A stretch of DNA of 64,000 bases from Acridotheres tristis (Eukaryota; Chordata; Aves; Passeriformes; Sturnidae), in contig CM072891.1 in NCBI GenBank assembly GCA_037013685.1, forward strand, positions 17,894,501 through 17,958,500, in the 5' to 3' direction. Made by a program: the position numbers and the translations under genes. Of the stretch, positions 38,840-51,457 are shown piece by piece. The number at the start of each line of letters is the position of its first letter. The stretch's first letter is position 1. A model generated the notes under the pieces. The model was not told the origin of the DNA, searched no databases, and saw only the letters and a program-made list of their open reading frames with translations.

Positions 38840-39760
38840 GAGGTGATGCTGGGGGGGGGTTGGTGTGTGGGGCGGGGCTCACCTGGCGGGGGCGGCGCTC
38901 ACCTGGCGGGGCGGGGCGCGGGGGGCGGGGCTGGGGCCGGCGCGGCTCCGCTGCGGAGCGCAGGGAGCGGAGCGGAGCGGCCGCCGCCGCCGCCGCCCAG
39001 CGCAGGAACCGGAGCCGCAGCCGCGCTGCCGTGGCCGGGCCGGCGGCAGGTGAGTGCTCCCGGGAGCGGCAGAGCCGGGCCGGGCCTCCCGGGCAGCGGC
39101 TGCCGCTGCTTTGCAGCACCGGGCGCGGCCCTGCCCTGCCGCAGCCGGGCCGGTACCGCCGGGAGCGGCCCCGAGCTGGGGGTCTGCGGCCGAGGCGGGG
39201 CCGCTGGCCGCGGACAGAGCCGTCCCCGGGGCAGCCGGCGCCTCGCCCCGCCGGACAGGGCCCACGGGGCTGCAAAATGGGGCAGGGGCGGCGAGCAGCT
39301 GGCTTGGGGCAGGGCGCCGCAGGAACCCCGGATCCCGCAGGGAGAGCCCGGGCTGGGGTGACCGGCGCCGGCGTTCGGCACTGGCGAGAGCCCGAGCCCC
39401 GCTGCCACCTGCCCGGTGCCGCCCCGGTCGTGTCGCGGGTTTTGCCTCCCACCTGCCCGAGGCGCTCGGAGCAGCACCGGCCGCAGCACCGGGCCCCGCC
39501 GGCAGAAGAGCACCGCGAACCCGGCGGAGCCGCAAGCGCTGGCCAGAGCCCCCGGCGGAGGAGCCGAGGCCACGTGGGGGTCTCGGCTGCCCGTGCCAGG
39601 AGCCTCCTCCCTTCGCATCCGTGCGGCAAAACCGCCCGTCCTTTCTCCCTTCAGAGACGTCTCCGTCTCCCCGAGGAGAGGGGTTAAATTCCTCGATAAG
39701 AGCCGGGCTCCAGCCGCATACTTCTGATGCCTTCCGTGAACTCTGCCGGCAGGTTGTTTC
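38840..39760 (+). promoter_or_regulatory. RASSF7: CpG-island promoter, inferred for RASSF7
   Basis: An abrupt switch from A/T repeat to very GC-rich DNA dense in CpG, with GC boxes (GGGGCGGGGC and similar at 38870-38940), a GGAGCGGAGCGGAGCGG run, a CCGCCG run, and an E-box/HRE-like CACGTG at 39571-39576. There is no TATA box, as is usual for a CpG-island promoter. It is the only such island upstream of the RASSF7 coding exons for many kilobases and contains a perfect plus-strand splice donor. Assigning it to RASSF7 is inference; it could serve another transcript. Confidence 0.6.
38930..39049 (+). other. RASSF7: Probable non-coding first exon of RASSF7
   Basis: GC-rich sequence with no ATG in a useful frame ends in GGCGGCAG|GTGAGTG, a near-perfect donor, with the exon ending at 39049. 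The 5' limit is only a guess, since the start site cannot be read from sequence. Human and other vertebrate RASSF7/RASSF8 genes have untranslated leading exons, and the coding start here lies just behind a splice acceptor, so an upstream non-coding exon is required. This is the best candidate, but others inside the following 12 kb cannot be excluded. Confidence 0.5.
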
Positions 39761-42700
39761 GTAACTCCACTTGTGGCCTGCTGCGGGGAGGAGGGGCGGG
39801 GGGACGGGACACCAAACTCCTCTCCTGCCTTTTTTTCCCTGCCCTGCAACAGCACTTTGTAATTGCAGGTTAAAAACCCAAACGTGGGTTCAAGGGCATG
39901 GTGCGGAGGAAAGGGTCAAAGCCGTGCACCTCACTCCGAGGGGCTGCCTCAGGCACAGCCCGTGGCACTCCCCTTGGGATGGCCGATTTCAGGAGAAATT
40001 AGTCGGAAACGGGTGAGAAATGGTCGAAAGAGGCGAGACGGGAGCTTTGGCTGGTGCTCGCCGTGAACCGGGGCCAGCTGCCCGGGATGCCGGTGCTAAC
40101 GGCACCGTGCTCTGCCGGGACTTGCCAGGCAGGCACCGGCCCCGGCCCCGGGAGCGTGTGGGAGCACGAATGCCGGAGCTCCGCTGTCAGATGGTGGGGC
40201 CCTGGCGCCTGCCGGAACGGGGCAGCGGTGCTGCACACACACCTGTCAGCCCTGTGGGGAGCTGCGCTCCTCATGAGGCAGGAATTGCAGCTCCTCTTAT
40301 GGAGAGGAGAGCAAACCGTGAGCACATGCTGTATCTGCAGCGGGTAGGAGTGGGAAGCGTTTTCCGAACGCTGCTTGTTTTCCTTATCAGGCAGTGCTGG
40401 TGGTGTCTTCTCAGAAAGGGGCTGGGGGGGGGGGATGTTCTTACCTTCTGTTGGTGCTGTTGGAATGCCAGGAATCCTCCCACATCCCAGTTATCTGCTG
40501 AGGGGGAGCCTGAGCACGGTGCCTGGACTCCCTCTCAGCATATCTCTGCCGGTTTCCCCATGCCCTCTTGAACGAAATGGCGTGGAAATCCAGAAGCTGC
40601 CACAAGTGCTCGCATCTTCCTGAAGCCTTTCTTCCACCACGTCGTACAAAGTTGCAAGGGCAGGGAGAGCTGCTTGCAGCACCTGTGCATGCCCAGCACT
40701 CACAGCATTGAGCACTGCGATTCCCTGGATCCTGCGCTATTTCCTAGCAATGGCATGCCAGTTGTTCTAAAATATAAAAAACTATTTGCAAATGAGTGTG
40801 AGAGGGACATGGAAAGTAGTTTTACCCAGGTCTTAAAGAGGCAGACCCGAGCAAAGATCTGGCAACATGTGCATGTTGTCCACCTCCATAATGGAGATAT
40901 ATCCTGTGGTTGCCTTCACTGTTGCCAGGTGCTGCAGGGAAATATTGCTTGAGTGCATCTACATGGTCCACACTGGTTCATCCCTTCCATATTTTTCAGC
41001 ATCTCTCTGTCCTGTCTTGTTCCTGTCATCTTCTATAGGAAAAACCTCCAATGGTGCTCAGAATTGTCTTACACCCTTGTTCTGTTGTTTCTCCATGTGC
41101 TGGGGAGGGAATGTTTTGGGATCAATTCCAGAAAAAGAGTTAATCCTTCCTGGCTAGGAGGCAGTGATGTGTGTGCCAAGGCTTCAGAGCAGAGTATTTT
41201 CTGGAGTCATGTGAGGTTGGGTGCTGTGGTGAGCTAGGGAGAAATCCAGGTGCTGTTTGACAATGGGTTGCTCTGTGCCCGAGTTGAAATAAAGGCGTGA
41301 GGGACACTTGAAGTGTCAGCTTTGTGTGCATGCATTGTTTTCAAGAGCATCTTTTTAAAGGATGTTCTTCCATCTGTCCCAACTTGTCTATGCCCTCGTA
41401 AACCTGTGTATTCAAATTAAAGCTTAAGCGTGGCTCCACTGAAGGTTTTTAACAGAATCCTGTTGTTGTGAAGGATTGCTAACATTTTTATGTCCTTCCA
41501 TTTTTCAGATGCCAAGTTCAGGAGCTCCTGAAAGTGGCTGATTATCTGGCTTTTTGTGGGCTGGAGTCAGCACTTTCTTGAGGGTTGGGGTGCTTCCAGC
41601 TGCCCCAGGCTAGTCATCTAGAATAACTTACTGCTTTAAAAAGAAAAAAAAACAAAAGGAGGGGGGGGAGCAGGGCACGGGGGAAAACCTGAAACCAAAC
41701 CTGACATAACACTTAACCAAACACATAGGTGGAAACTTCAGGATAATTGAGCCATGAATGCTTATTTTGCTGCTACTTCCTAAGCCTGCTACAGCACACA
41801 GAACCTGCTGGAGCTCTTCATCTCTGGAGCCTTGTGCTCAAGCTTTCCTGTGTACCTTCAGGTGCCTCCTGCATGACAGTGGAATGCCACAGTGCTCTCA
41901 GCAGCCTTTTGGGGTCCAGAGCCTCTCATGGATGTCCTCTGTGGTGTTAGACCCATTGTGCTCCAGAGCAGAGCAGGGACTGCCTAGGACAAGAGACGCC
42001 TAGAGCATCCTGCAGGAGAGTTGCTGTGTTGACAGAGAAGCCCAGTGAGTGGCAGGCTCCCCTTTGCTCCTATTTATTCCTGCCAGCCCAGGTAAACCAT
42101 TGGCACCTAGAGGATGTTGTGAAGGTGTCTGACAGGGAGAGCACTTCTGGGTTCTTGCTGGTTTGATGGTTCCTGCTGTGAACATTGCTTTCCCCAGGAA
42201 ATGTGAGTGTGCAGCAGGAAGCTGGTCTCTGCCCCTGGATGCTTGCCTGAGGCAGCTGGTGGTGTGCAGCAGGTTGGATAAACAGCATAGGCGTCTCTAG
42301 ATAAGAATAAAGATGGGTTGTGTTGGTTTTTTTGGAGGCTTTGTGGTTGCTGTTTTCACTTGCCAATTTTTATTTTCTTTTCCAAGTTCTGGCAACGTTT
42401 GGAGGTGTCAGCACTCCTTTCTGCTAAGAGCCAAACATACTTGTGGTATGGAATGCTGGGTGGACCTCTTTGCATGTTGTGATCGGTGCTGGCTAGTTCC
42501 TGCAACACAAACACACACACACACACACACTCTTCTCTGAGGAACAGCTTAATTGTCAGAAAGCAGCTCATGGTCAGTATGCCCAGGTCTTTGCTTGATG
42601 GTTTGTGCCTGTAGAAAGTTAGGTGTTTCCCAGGCTTGCTCTGAGGTCATCTCTCCTTCCTCTTCTCCCTGCCCTGATTCCTCTGGGATAGGACTTTCTC

Positions 42701-45700
42701 AGGGCAGCTTGTCAAGTTATCGGGGTTCCATCCCACAGGAGTGGCTCTGCAAGGCTTTCCCAGGGCTATCCCAGCCTGGGCACAAGGTTGTACCCCATCA
42801 TATGTGATCCAAGGTATTCCTACTTGTCCACCATCAGCAGGGAAAAAAAGCTGTATCTGCATAGGTATACATGCATAAAGAATTCCTGTACTTGTTTGAG
42901 TGTTTTGTTGTTGGGGTTTTTTTTAAGACCTTTTCTATTGCTCTTTCCAGTCTTTTAAAAATCTTGCAAACTCAGCATCATATGTTGGAAAAAGACATTT
43001 GCTCTCCCACTATGGAGGAGAAGCATCATTGGGACCCAGGAGTGGAGGTGCTGGAAACATGGCTTTGAATCTTTGAGGTGCTGCCTGTTGAGGACTAGCT
43101 GTCCCTCAGAACTCCTTCTCAAGTGTTTTTTGGAGTGCCTTATGCAGTTTGAGAATTGCCTAGGCTGAGACATTGGATTTGGTATTGTTCCCTTTTTATT
43201 TGGCTTTGTTTAATGACCTGCTGGGAATTTCAAATGTAGATATTTCTCCAAAGTGACCCCATGTGCGCATTAGCTGCATGAGGATTAAGCACCTAAATGC
43301 TCCAGAAGAAACAATGTGTTTTTATTGAGTCTCCCACTCTCTGCAGGCAGGAGTGCTGGCCCAGTCCCCAGCACAGGTTCCTATCCCATTTTGGTCATTC
43401 AGGTATCATTAAGTGTATGGAGCAGGAGATGGAGCCCTTTGCTGGCATTAAAACCCCTTCAGCCAAAAGTCCAGCAAGGCAGTTTGGGGCATTAGAGTTG
43501 GTCGTGCTGCAGCCATGATTTCCATCACTTGTAGGACTGTGATTTGTAGCCCTGGATGGATGTCCCAGATGCATTTGCCTCTCCAGAGATATGCTGTGAT
43601 TTTACTGCTTTAAAGAGCTTAGTGTCTCTGGGGGGGTTCAGGCAGTGATTGATGCTACCTCCACCTAATTAGTCATGTGCCAGGTTATGTGAAAGCAGAG
43701 ACTTCTAAAATACCCAGGGGTCTTATCAAAGGTTCCAGCCAGGATTCATTTTGAGTCTCTTATTTATTTGTCTTTGTGTCTGGGCATGTGAGAAAAAGGA
43801 GCCTGCTCAGCTCTCTGCAAAGGGTCATTAAAATCCTTTTTAATCCTAAAAAGTTATAAATAAACATCCATGGCAGCATGCACCTGCATGTTCGTCTGTG
43901 CATTGTCTCCTCTGGACACTCAGCAGTGTGTCCTTGACAGGTGGCTGCTTTGTGAAGCAGGGTAGGAAACTGCAAGTTATTCTGGAAATGGAGAATAAAA
44001 TCTGGAAGGTTTATCCCTGGTTGTGCATTTGCTAATTTGTTAATTACCCTTTCCTGTAGGAGGAGAATTGAAATGGAAAGAGGATTGCTGATGGCTGACC
44101 CCAGCACTTCTAAAGGAGGCTGGAAGGCAGGTTGGATGGATAATATTTATAGGTCGTTTGGCTTTTTCATGTCCCTGGTCCTACTTGCAGGACAGCTGCA
44201 GAGACTGAATTTTCCTGTAATCCTATGGGGATGAAAATCTTGATTAATTTGACAGGAGACAGGGAGAGTGAGCGTCTCTGCTTGCATTATAGGTGGTCAA
44301 AGCTCATCTCATCCTCTGGGCTGGACTGGGCAGGCGTCTCAGGGAAGCTGTGCTTTGAGGGGCCTTTCTGGCTCTTCTGGAGGCATTGGAAGAGGGACCT
44401 CGTTGGCTGGGTTTTCCCTGTTTTGGTCTCACCTTTGAAGGTGAGGGGGGATGGAGGTTCTCTTCTTTGGCTGGGGAGGAGTATTTCGAAGGCTTGATCA
44501 GGCTCTTGCTTCTCAAGATTGCTCCTGTTGTGATGGTGTGTAATAACAGGGGAATGTTGACAAATTGCATCGTGCTTTCGCTGACGACTGCTGTGGAAGA
44601 TGAACACAGCAGGGGTTCTGGACCTGCTGGCATATGAGTGCCATGGTTGTGTTTGTGTGGATGTTTTGGCAAATACCCCTCGGAGCTTGTCTTTTAGCAC
44701 CTGGATTGTGAGTCATCCCCTAAAGATGATGAACCTGATCTAGATCAGCCTAGAGCCCCAAGATACCTAGACCTAGTCTTGCCCCTGTACTGGGGGCAAA
44801 TCTAAGTCCATCCTGGGGCAGGGTGCACTCACTTGCACAAGAAAAAAAAAGAGCATGGCAGTGCAAAAGCCTTTCCTCTTTCCCTCTGATCTACACACTC
44901 TTGCTAGTTTTGCTTCTCCCCCTTGGGGATTCTTATCTGCGGATTTATTTCCAGCTGCTTTCCAGAAGTCACTCTTCACATGTGGGACTAGGGCTGATGG
45001 TAATGGTTACAGGAATAGCAGGTGCTGCTAATGGTTCCCTTGCAAACCTTCATGTTTAGGGCAGGCTTTCCTTGCCAGCTCTCCCCCCATGGGCAGTAGC
45101 CATTAGTGCTGCAAGGGAGAAACATGATGCATGGAGGTGTGAAAGATGATCCTTCCGCTTCCAGGCTGAAACACTGTAATGTGAGTGTGTGCAGTAGGTG
45201 GAGGGGTGTTTTTGCTGCTTTTAATTTATAATGAGCTTTTGGTTGGTGGCTCATCTGTAGGGTGAACTGACTAGTAATCATCCCTAAAATGTCACTGGCT
45301 TTGATTCTTGATGTTTTCGTATGACTCTCAATGCTGACCTGCCATGGCCACAAATCATAGTCTTGTCTAAGAGGGAGAAAAGGTTTCCCAGCTTCTTTAC
45401 AGTGCTGTTTCTGTTTCTCCTGGTTTTGTGTGGGTCTGATGCTGCAGCAGACCCAAAAGCTTGGGTTAAAAACCAGAAATCCTGGCAGGTGGGGGTGGTA
45501 TGGAGTGAGTGAGTGTCTTTGTCACCAGTCATGAGGTGAGCCTCCCTCCCCTAAATCCCTGCTGAAGGCCATCACCTTGATGACTGTCCCCATTCTGCAT
45601 CACAGCCTTGGGCAGGATTTGTCCCTGACTCTTCCTGCCCTGCTCAACACTGGCCAGCCTCCCCAGGCATGTTAGCATGGGTCTGTAATTTTTGGGAGGA

Positions 45701-48700
45701 AGTGGAGCAGAAAATCTCTAAGCCTCTGTTTATCTCTTAAGGAGGGGTTGCTGGTGTGGTGCTTATGGCTCTCCAGAAATCTGTCTCTTTGGGCAGTTCC
45801 TGCAAGATCCTTGTGTGGGACATGTCCTCCCTTGGATTGCCAGAGGATTTTGGTGGTGGTCTATGATTTCTGGCTCAAGTCATGCTTTAGCTCTCGAGCA
45901 TGCAAATGCCACAAGACATAGTTTTCCTTTGATCTCCTTTAGTGCAAAAAGCCCTTGAAACACGGATGTAACTTTTGCTGATGCCAAGTGTGCATTATGC
46001 ACTGCAGGATGCCCCTAGAAGAAGCTGCTTGCTCTTGAAAGGCAGCAGATCCTTGGGGGGTGTGTGAGATCCACACACATCTCTGTTACATCTCTGGTAA
46101 AAGTGCACCTTCGGGTTAAATTACTGATTTTGGTAATTTGCCAATTTTTAGGGCTTTCTGTCAGGCATAACATGTCCGAGTAGGGAGCTGGATGGGGGAT
46201 GATGGGTGAACTGAGGATATGGGGCTATTATGAGCACCCCTAACTAAGCTGCTTGGGTGTGAATTAGAGCCCCATGCCTGCTGCTTCTTTGCTCCTGGGG
46301 ACTTGTGGCTGCCTTACGAAAGAGCTGGCGGCTTCCTTAGGCCTGGGGGGTGAGAAGCACTTGCACACCCTCCCTGTGACGGTGGAAGGATGAAGAGCAG
46401 CCTCTCTGGGCTGTGACCACTCTGGTAGGACTCGTTTGTCACCTCTTGAGCTTGTTTAACCTCTGTCAACTCTTTATGCTGGGATGAAGTAACCCATTTG
46501 CTGCTCCAGTTTGGAGCTCTGTGCGAGCATCCCACCCTGATGGGCAGGACACTGTCCTCTTTGGTAGGTGACCCTCTTGCCTGCTTTGCACCAGGCCAGG
46601 GCATGTGTTTCCTTCAGGATCCTCAGGACAGCCTGGAATGGTGGAAAGGTCATGCACCAAGTGGCTGGGGCCTTGCTTGGTGCTCCCAGCTGTGGTGGCA
46701 GTGACCATGGGTGGTTGCCAGACTCTGCTGCAGAAACAGCTTGTTCAGAGATGTGGTTGGTCATCTCTGCCCAGCCTGGGATGTGCTACAACATCAAACC
46801 TTGCCATAGCTGATCCGTGTGCAGCATTGGGATGGACACGGCATGGAATGCCCAGCAGAACTGCTCAGTCCCTGTAACAGCTCAGCCAAGGACAGCTGGT
46901 GTCACTCCAAAAGAGGGTCCCAAGGCAGGGGGACACAGTTAATGGCCTGGAGAGAAACCTGGACTGTGTCTTGTCCCCTCCAACCTGCTGCAGGTGTTGT
47001 CAAGAGGCCTCAGTTATTTATGGATCTTCTCTGTGTTGGTCACCAGAGTAATAGGGAGGCTTCTGCCCCACCAGAGGTTTCAGCAGGTAGGCAAGTACCA
47101 TCTTTCCCCTTTGGTGCAGGAGCTGGGCCTGGTGCTAGGAGCAGGAAGAGACTTGAGGAAGTATGAAATAGCTGCTGGATGTGTCACAGCAGCAGTCGAT
47201 CCAGGGCAGTGAGTCACAGCCAGCCTGCCAGTGCCCCAGCACGGAGGATGGCAGCACAGGGCCACCCCTCCCTCCCCACTCACTCCTTACTCATGTATTG
47301 GGTTGGGGTTTTTATTGGTGTGTCTGGCTGGGATGAGCACCCCCCTGGCATTGGGTGGGAGAGGAGCCAGAGGTTCAGGTTCAAAGTAGAAATAAAACAA
47401 CTGAGAGTACCCCAGCATTTTCCTGGACTGCATCCAAAGGGATGCAAACCTTCTGGTCCCTATGGACACCTTGGTGCTTCAGCCTGCTCTCAAGTACTAA
47501 TGCAGTTTATTAACTGTGAGTCTTTATGATCCTACCCTCAGCCCAAACCCTGACACGAAAGGCTGGTCTTCTGGATTCTTTTCACTTTTAATTAGGCTTT
47601 CTTGGAAGCCTTCCCTGTGGCACTGCTCTCCTGCCACCTGGCCCTGTACCCAGCTCCCTGCCAGGGGGTGGACATAGTGAGGGAGGTGAGTGAACCTGCA
47701 AAAATGGGTGAAACCTTCGTGCTGGCAGATTGCCCATCTCCAAACCTTTATGCTGGCCCCAGATGGTCCTTTTTAGGAGCTGTGGTACAGATGTTTGGGG
47801 TGCTTTGGTGTTTGAGGTGCAGCAGGCCTTGCTGTTGGGTGCAAAATAGGTGGGCTTTTTCTGAAGCAGATTTTGTTGTTTTTTTTTTAATTATTGTGGG
47901 TGGCAAAACATAATAGACTCTTTCAAAGTGCTTACAGTCCTTGGCTGGAAGGTGCTGTCTCAGCTTCTGAGAGACCTCATAGGAGACACAGCAGGTGGCT
48001 CTACAAATCAGGAGTGGTCCTCACTTCTGTGAGGAGGGTGACTGGCCAATCTTCTGTTATTTCAGGTCCAGGGGAGGTCACCAAATCCCCGTGAGTCCCA
48101 GCAGCCACCAGAATGGCAGTTTGCACGAGCAAGATGTGCATCCTCCTGCACGTGCAGAAATACTCCTTCATCTCCACTTCCTTTAGCCTGACAGTTTCAG
48201 GGAGGCTGGGAGACAGCAGTGCCAGGAATCAAAATGAAGCTGCAAGATCTGAGATTTTTAATTTAAAAAAAAAAATTATTTTAGTGTCAGCATTTGAAAT
48301 TCTGACTTCCAGATAGGAAATCTGTTGAAGTAATGGTATGAATCATCCCTACTCTCAATTTTAGGACCCATCACATGGGGAAAGGGAACAGAAAATTAGT
48401 CATTTTATTTATCTGCTTCCAATAAAAATTGTTTAGGAATCCATAGTGGGGAGGGGTAAGAATAAAATGAGTAGCCTTTGGGAGCAGCCATCATGTGTCC
48501 TGGCACCCACAGCCACCTGCTGGCTTCCCTGATGCTGTTTTGGGGCAGGGCCTGGCAGCTGCCTGCACTTCTGGTTCATGATCAAAGCAAATCCTGGGGC
48601 AAATACAAATAGAGGCAGCTGGAAACCTGCCTTCTGCTGAGAAGCTGCTCTTACCCAAGAAAAGTAATTCTTGCCCCCAAAAAAAAGCTTGTTTTTTCTC

Positions 48701-51303
48701 CTACCTGGTGGTATAATGAAGGCACCCACTATTAATGCAGGGGATTAGGAGAGAAACTCATTAGGAGGGGGTCTAATTGCAAGTGGAGCAATGAGACTCA
48801 CCCCCAGCTGCTGTGGCTTTGAGTGATGGTAAAGAACTGAGTGGGTTACAGCAAAGGTGATGCTTGGGGCAAGGTGAATGTTTTTAGGTTTATTGCCTAA
48901 TGGGGTTTTATGGTGGTGGGTTTTTTTTAACTAGGCAGATGCTGCCATGATGGAATATTGGGGATGAGATGCTGAGTGCAGCCTGTAATGTCCCTCCCAA
49001 GCAGGAACTGAGGGGTTTGGAGAGCATTGCAGGTCCCCTCAGATAAGGATGAGCCTTCATCCTGTCAGCTCCCTCGTGAGGCCAGGGATTTGAGGGAAGA
49101 GGGGCAGCCAGCCTGGTTTTTAGTGGAAGCTGATCCTCCCTAGAAGGCAAGGGGAGAGCAGGCAGAGAAGGGAGCAGTCCCCAGCCCTCTCCAAAGGGAC
49201 AGATAACATCCTGTATCTGGCAGCAAGCTGGAGACAACTCCCAAAACCCCCAGAGGTTACAGCAAGGACTCTCCTGTGCTTGCAAGGTTTTAAGGAAGCA
49301 GTAAAATCCTTTGGATTTTGGCATGTTGGAGAATATGATGGGCATTATGCCTTGGCTGCTTTTTGGGGGGAGGCTCTCTTACATGAGGAGCAAAGCTGGC
49401 TGCCTCTCATCCCAGCTTTTTGGCAGCATGCTGGGCTCTGGTAAATGATTGCCTGGAAGGCTGGCCAGGGCGGGGCCGGAGGTTGGTGCCTGGTTTGAAC
49501 CCAGACAGGCGCCTGGGACCCGTGTGCCAGCAGCCACCCTGCTCCCACAGCACTCAGCAGCCACTGGATTTTGCCAGCAAGGTGAGACTGTTTGGTGCCA
49601 CTCAACAAGCTGCGTTATTTTTCTTGTTTATTCTTAAGCTCCTGACCCCCTTACTGGGTGGTGGCACAAGAAGCCGGATTTGAGACTAGCTTGGTCCGTG
49701 GCCAGGGAAGAGGGGGGGATAGGAAGTGCTTTGTGGGATGTGTTGCACTCCAGTTTTGGTGTTAGGGTGCAGCTGAGGGGGAGGTTTGGGGACGGTGAAC
49801 AGCAGTGGTTTCAGGGTGATTTGGGTGGTGCCGCAGTGGCACTTGGACTTTGCTCCATGCCGGGGGACAGCGGCAGCCTTGAATACACAGGACTGGGGAG
49901 CTGTGCCAAAACACGGTTTTAAATTTATATCCTGCAAGTTTTAGTGGTCTGGGGCTCACAGGGAGGTGGGCTGAACCCGAGGTGTCCTTCAGCCCCACAG
50001 TTTTCCCCGGCTGCTCGGCCAAGGCAAACATGAGCTCAGCGCTGAGGTATTTGTGACGGCTGCTCTGTGCCCGTGTTTTGGAGGTGGGCAGGGAGGTGGC
50101 ACCAGCAGGACCCAGCACCTGCGCAGAATGTCCTCGCCAAGCCGTGTCTTCCCGGGTTTCTCCTTGCCTTTCTCACGCCATCATTAAAATTCCTCATCAC
50201 CGGAGCCAGGACCCTTCAAGCCCTCTCTCTTTGATTACTCAAGTAGGCAACAAAAAATAATGGAGAAGTGGAGTTGAACCTAAGGTCAGTCTTTCTGTAG
50301 CCTGGCTACTAACTTGGGATAGCAGGAGTGGAAGGAGGGGCTACAACCAGCCAGGTGAGGCTGGGAAAGCGGTTTGTGACCCCCCCGGATGGAGGGCCTG
50401 AAAATTTCATGTATGTTACTCCATCCAGGGCTTTCAGACAAGACTGACACTGTTGAAGCCAGTATTATAGCAGGGAAAATAGATACATCTTTGTGCTGTG
50501 TTTGAAAACACTGTAAGATCAAATATTTGAGTTCTTTACAGCTTGTGCTTAATTTTTTAAAATTTATGACGGTTGCAGTTGTTGAGCTGCTGGAAGACAC
50601 GGGAGTTAGGTGTGCCCAGGCTAACAGGTGTTGTTTTAAGGTAGTAGTGCCCACTGCATAGGAGTTGAGCTGGGCCCTGATGTTAGTCAGAGCCTGGGCT
50701 TTGTCATGGGTGTTTATGCCTGACTATCCCTCCCAAACCCTGCCTTTGGTCATGCTTTTGTTCAGAAAGAGGCTTTATTTTAATTTCTTAATCCCTCTCT
50801 GATAAATTGTGATGGATGTAAATATGAAAAGATTAAAATGTTCATAATCTGCACCTTCCCTCTATATCATTGCAAAAGTGGGCAGCCAGCAGTTCATCTG
50901 CCTTTTCCAGTGTTGTTTAGAAAATCCCTCAGTGCCATTCTGTCATTGAAATTTCTCTGAAAATTTGAAAGTCCAGAAAACCCATTAAAAGTCTGTGCTT
51001 GCAACAGAAATAGCTTGGGCACCTTTTGGGCACCACACAGGCACACACACCCATCAATTCCCACCACGGGAAGATTTGGACCCACTGTCCAGACATGAGG
51101 AAAGAAAAATATTTTCTTTGCAGATGAATATCAGTGTTTAATAACATCAGCAAAAATGCAATCTGTGCGCAGGGTGGCAGCGAACCACTTCTTGGTCTAG
51201 GATTCATGCCATGGGATGATGACTTAATGACACTGCTTTTAAAGCCTCTTGTATTCCTTGTTAGTGGCTTGGGATGGAAACCTGGTTTATTTTCTCCGCA
51301 CAG
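39050..51303 (+). other. RASSF7: Inferred RASSF7 intron 1 (about 12.3 kb)
   Basis: It runs from the donor at 39050 (GTGAGT) to the acceptor ending at 51303 (TTTATTTTCTCCGCACAG). No coding exon was recognised inside on either strand. It contains moderately GC-rich sequence up to about 40.4 kb, a G-run near 40425-40435, a CA microsatellite at 42.5 kb and otherwise ordinary sequence. Human RASSF7 is compact, so an intron of this size would be a lineage difference. Confidence 0.5.
42505..42530. repeat. (CA)n microsatellite
   Basis: A CA dinucleotide tract with one early AA interruption, about 11-12 units. Confidence 0.92.
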
Positions 51304-51457
51304 GCAGCCTGTCCTGCAATGACCCAGAGCACCTGAGCCCCAGCAGCCGTGGGGATGGAGCTGAAGGTCTGGGTGGATGGGATCCAGAGGGTCGTGTGTG
51401 GAGTCTCGGAGCAAACCACCTGCCAAGAAGTGGTCATCGCCCTAGCGCGGGCCATCG
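51304..51457 (+). other. RASSF7: RASSF7 exon 2: 5' UTR end and start codon
   Basis: The acceptor CCGCACAG ends at 51303. About 51 bases of leader precede the ATG at 51355. The exon codes for residues 1-34 plus the first base of Gly35 and ends ATCG|GTGAGC. The following intron is only 176 bases. A GTG triplet two codons upstream in frame is not a start. Confidence 0.88.

Noticed and set aside
38796..39855. Several 170-320 codon open frames on both strands in the RASSF7 island
   Set aside because: Five or more overlapping frames in different phases are open at once, which reflects lack of AT-rich stop codons rather than coding. The translations are low complexity.
51349..51354. In-frame GTG start two codons upstream of the RASSF7 ATG
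   Set aside because: The conserved start MELKVWVDG begins at the ATG at 51355; GTG starts are not expected here.
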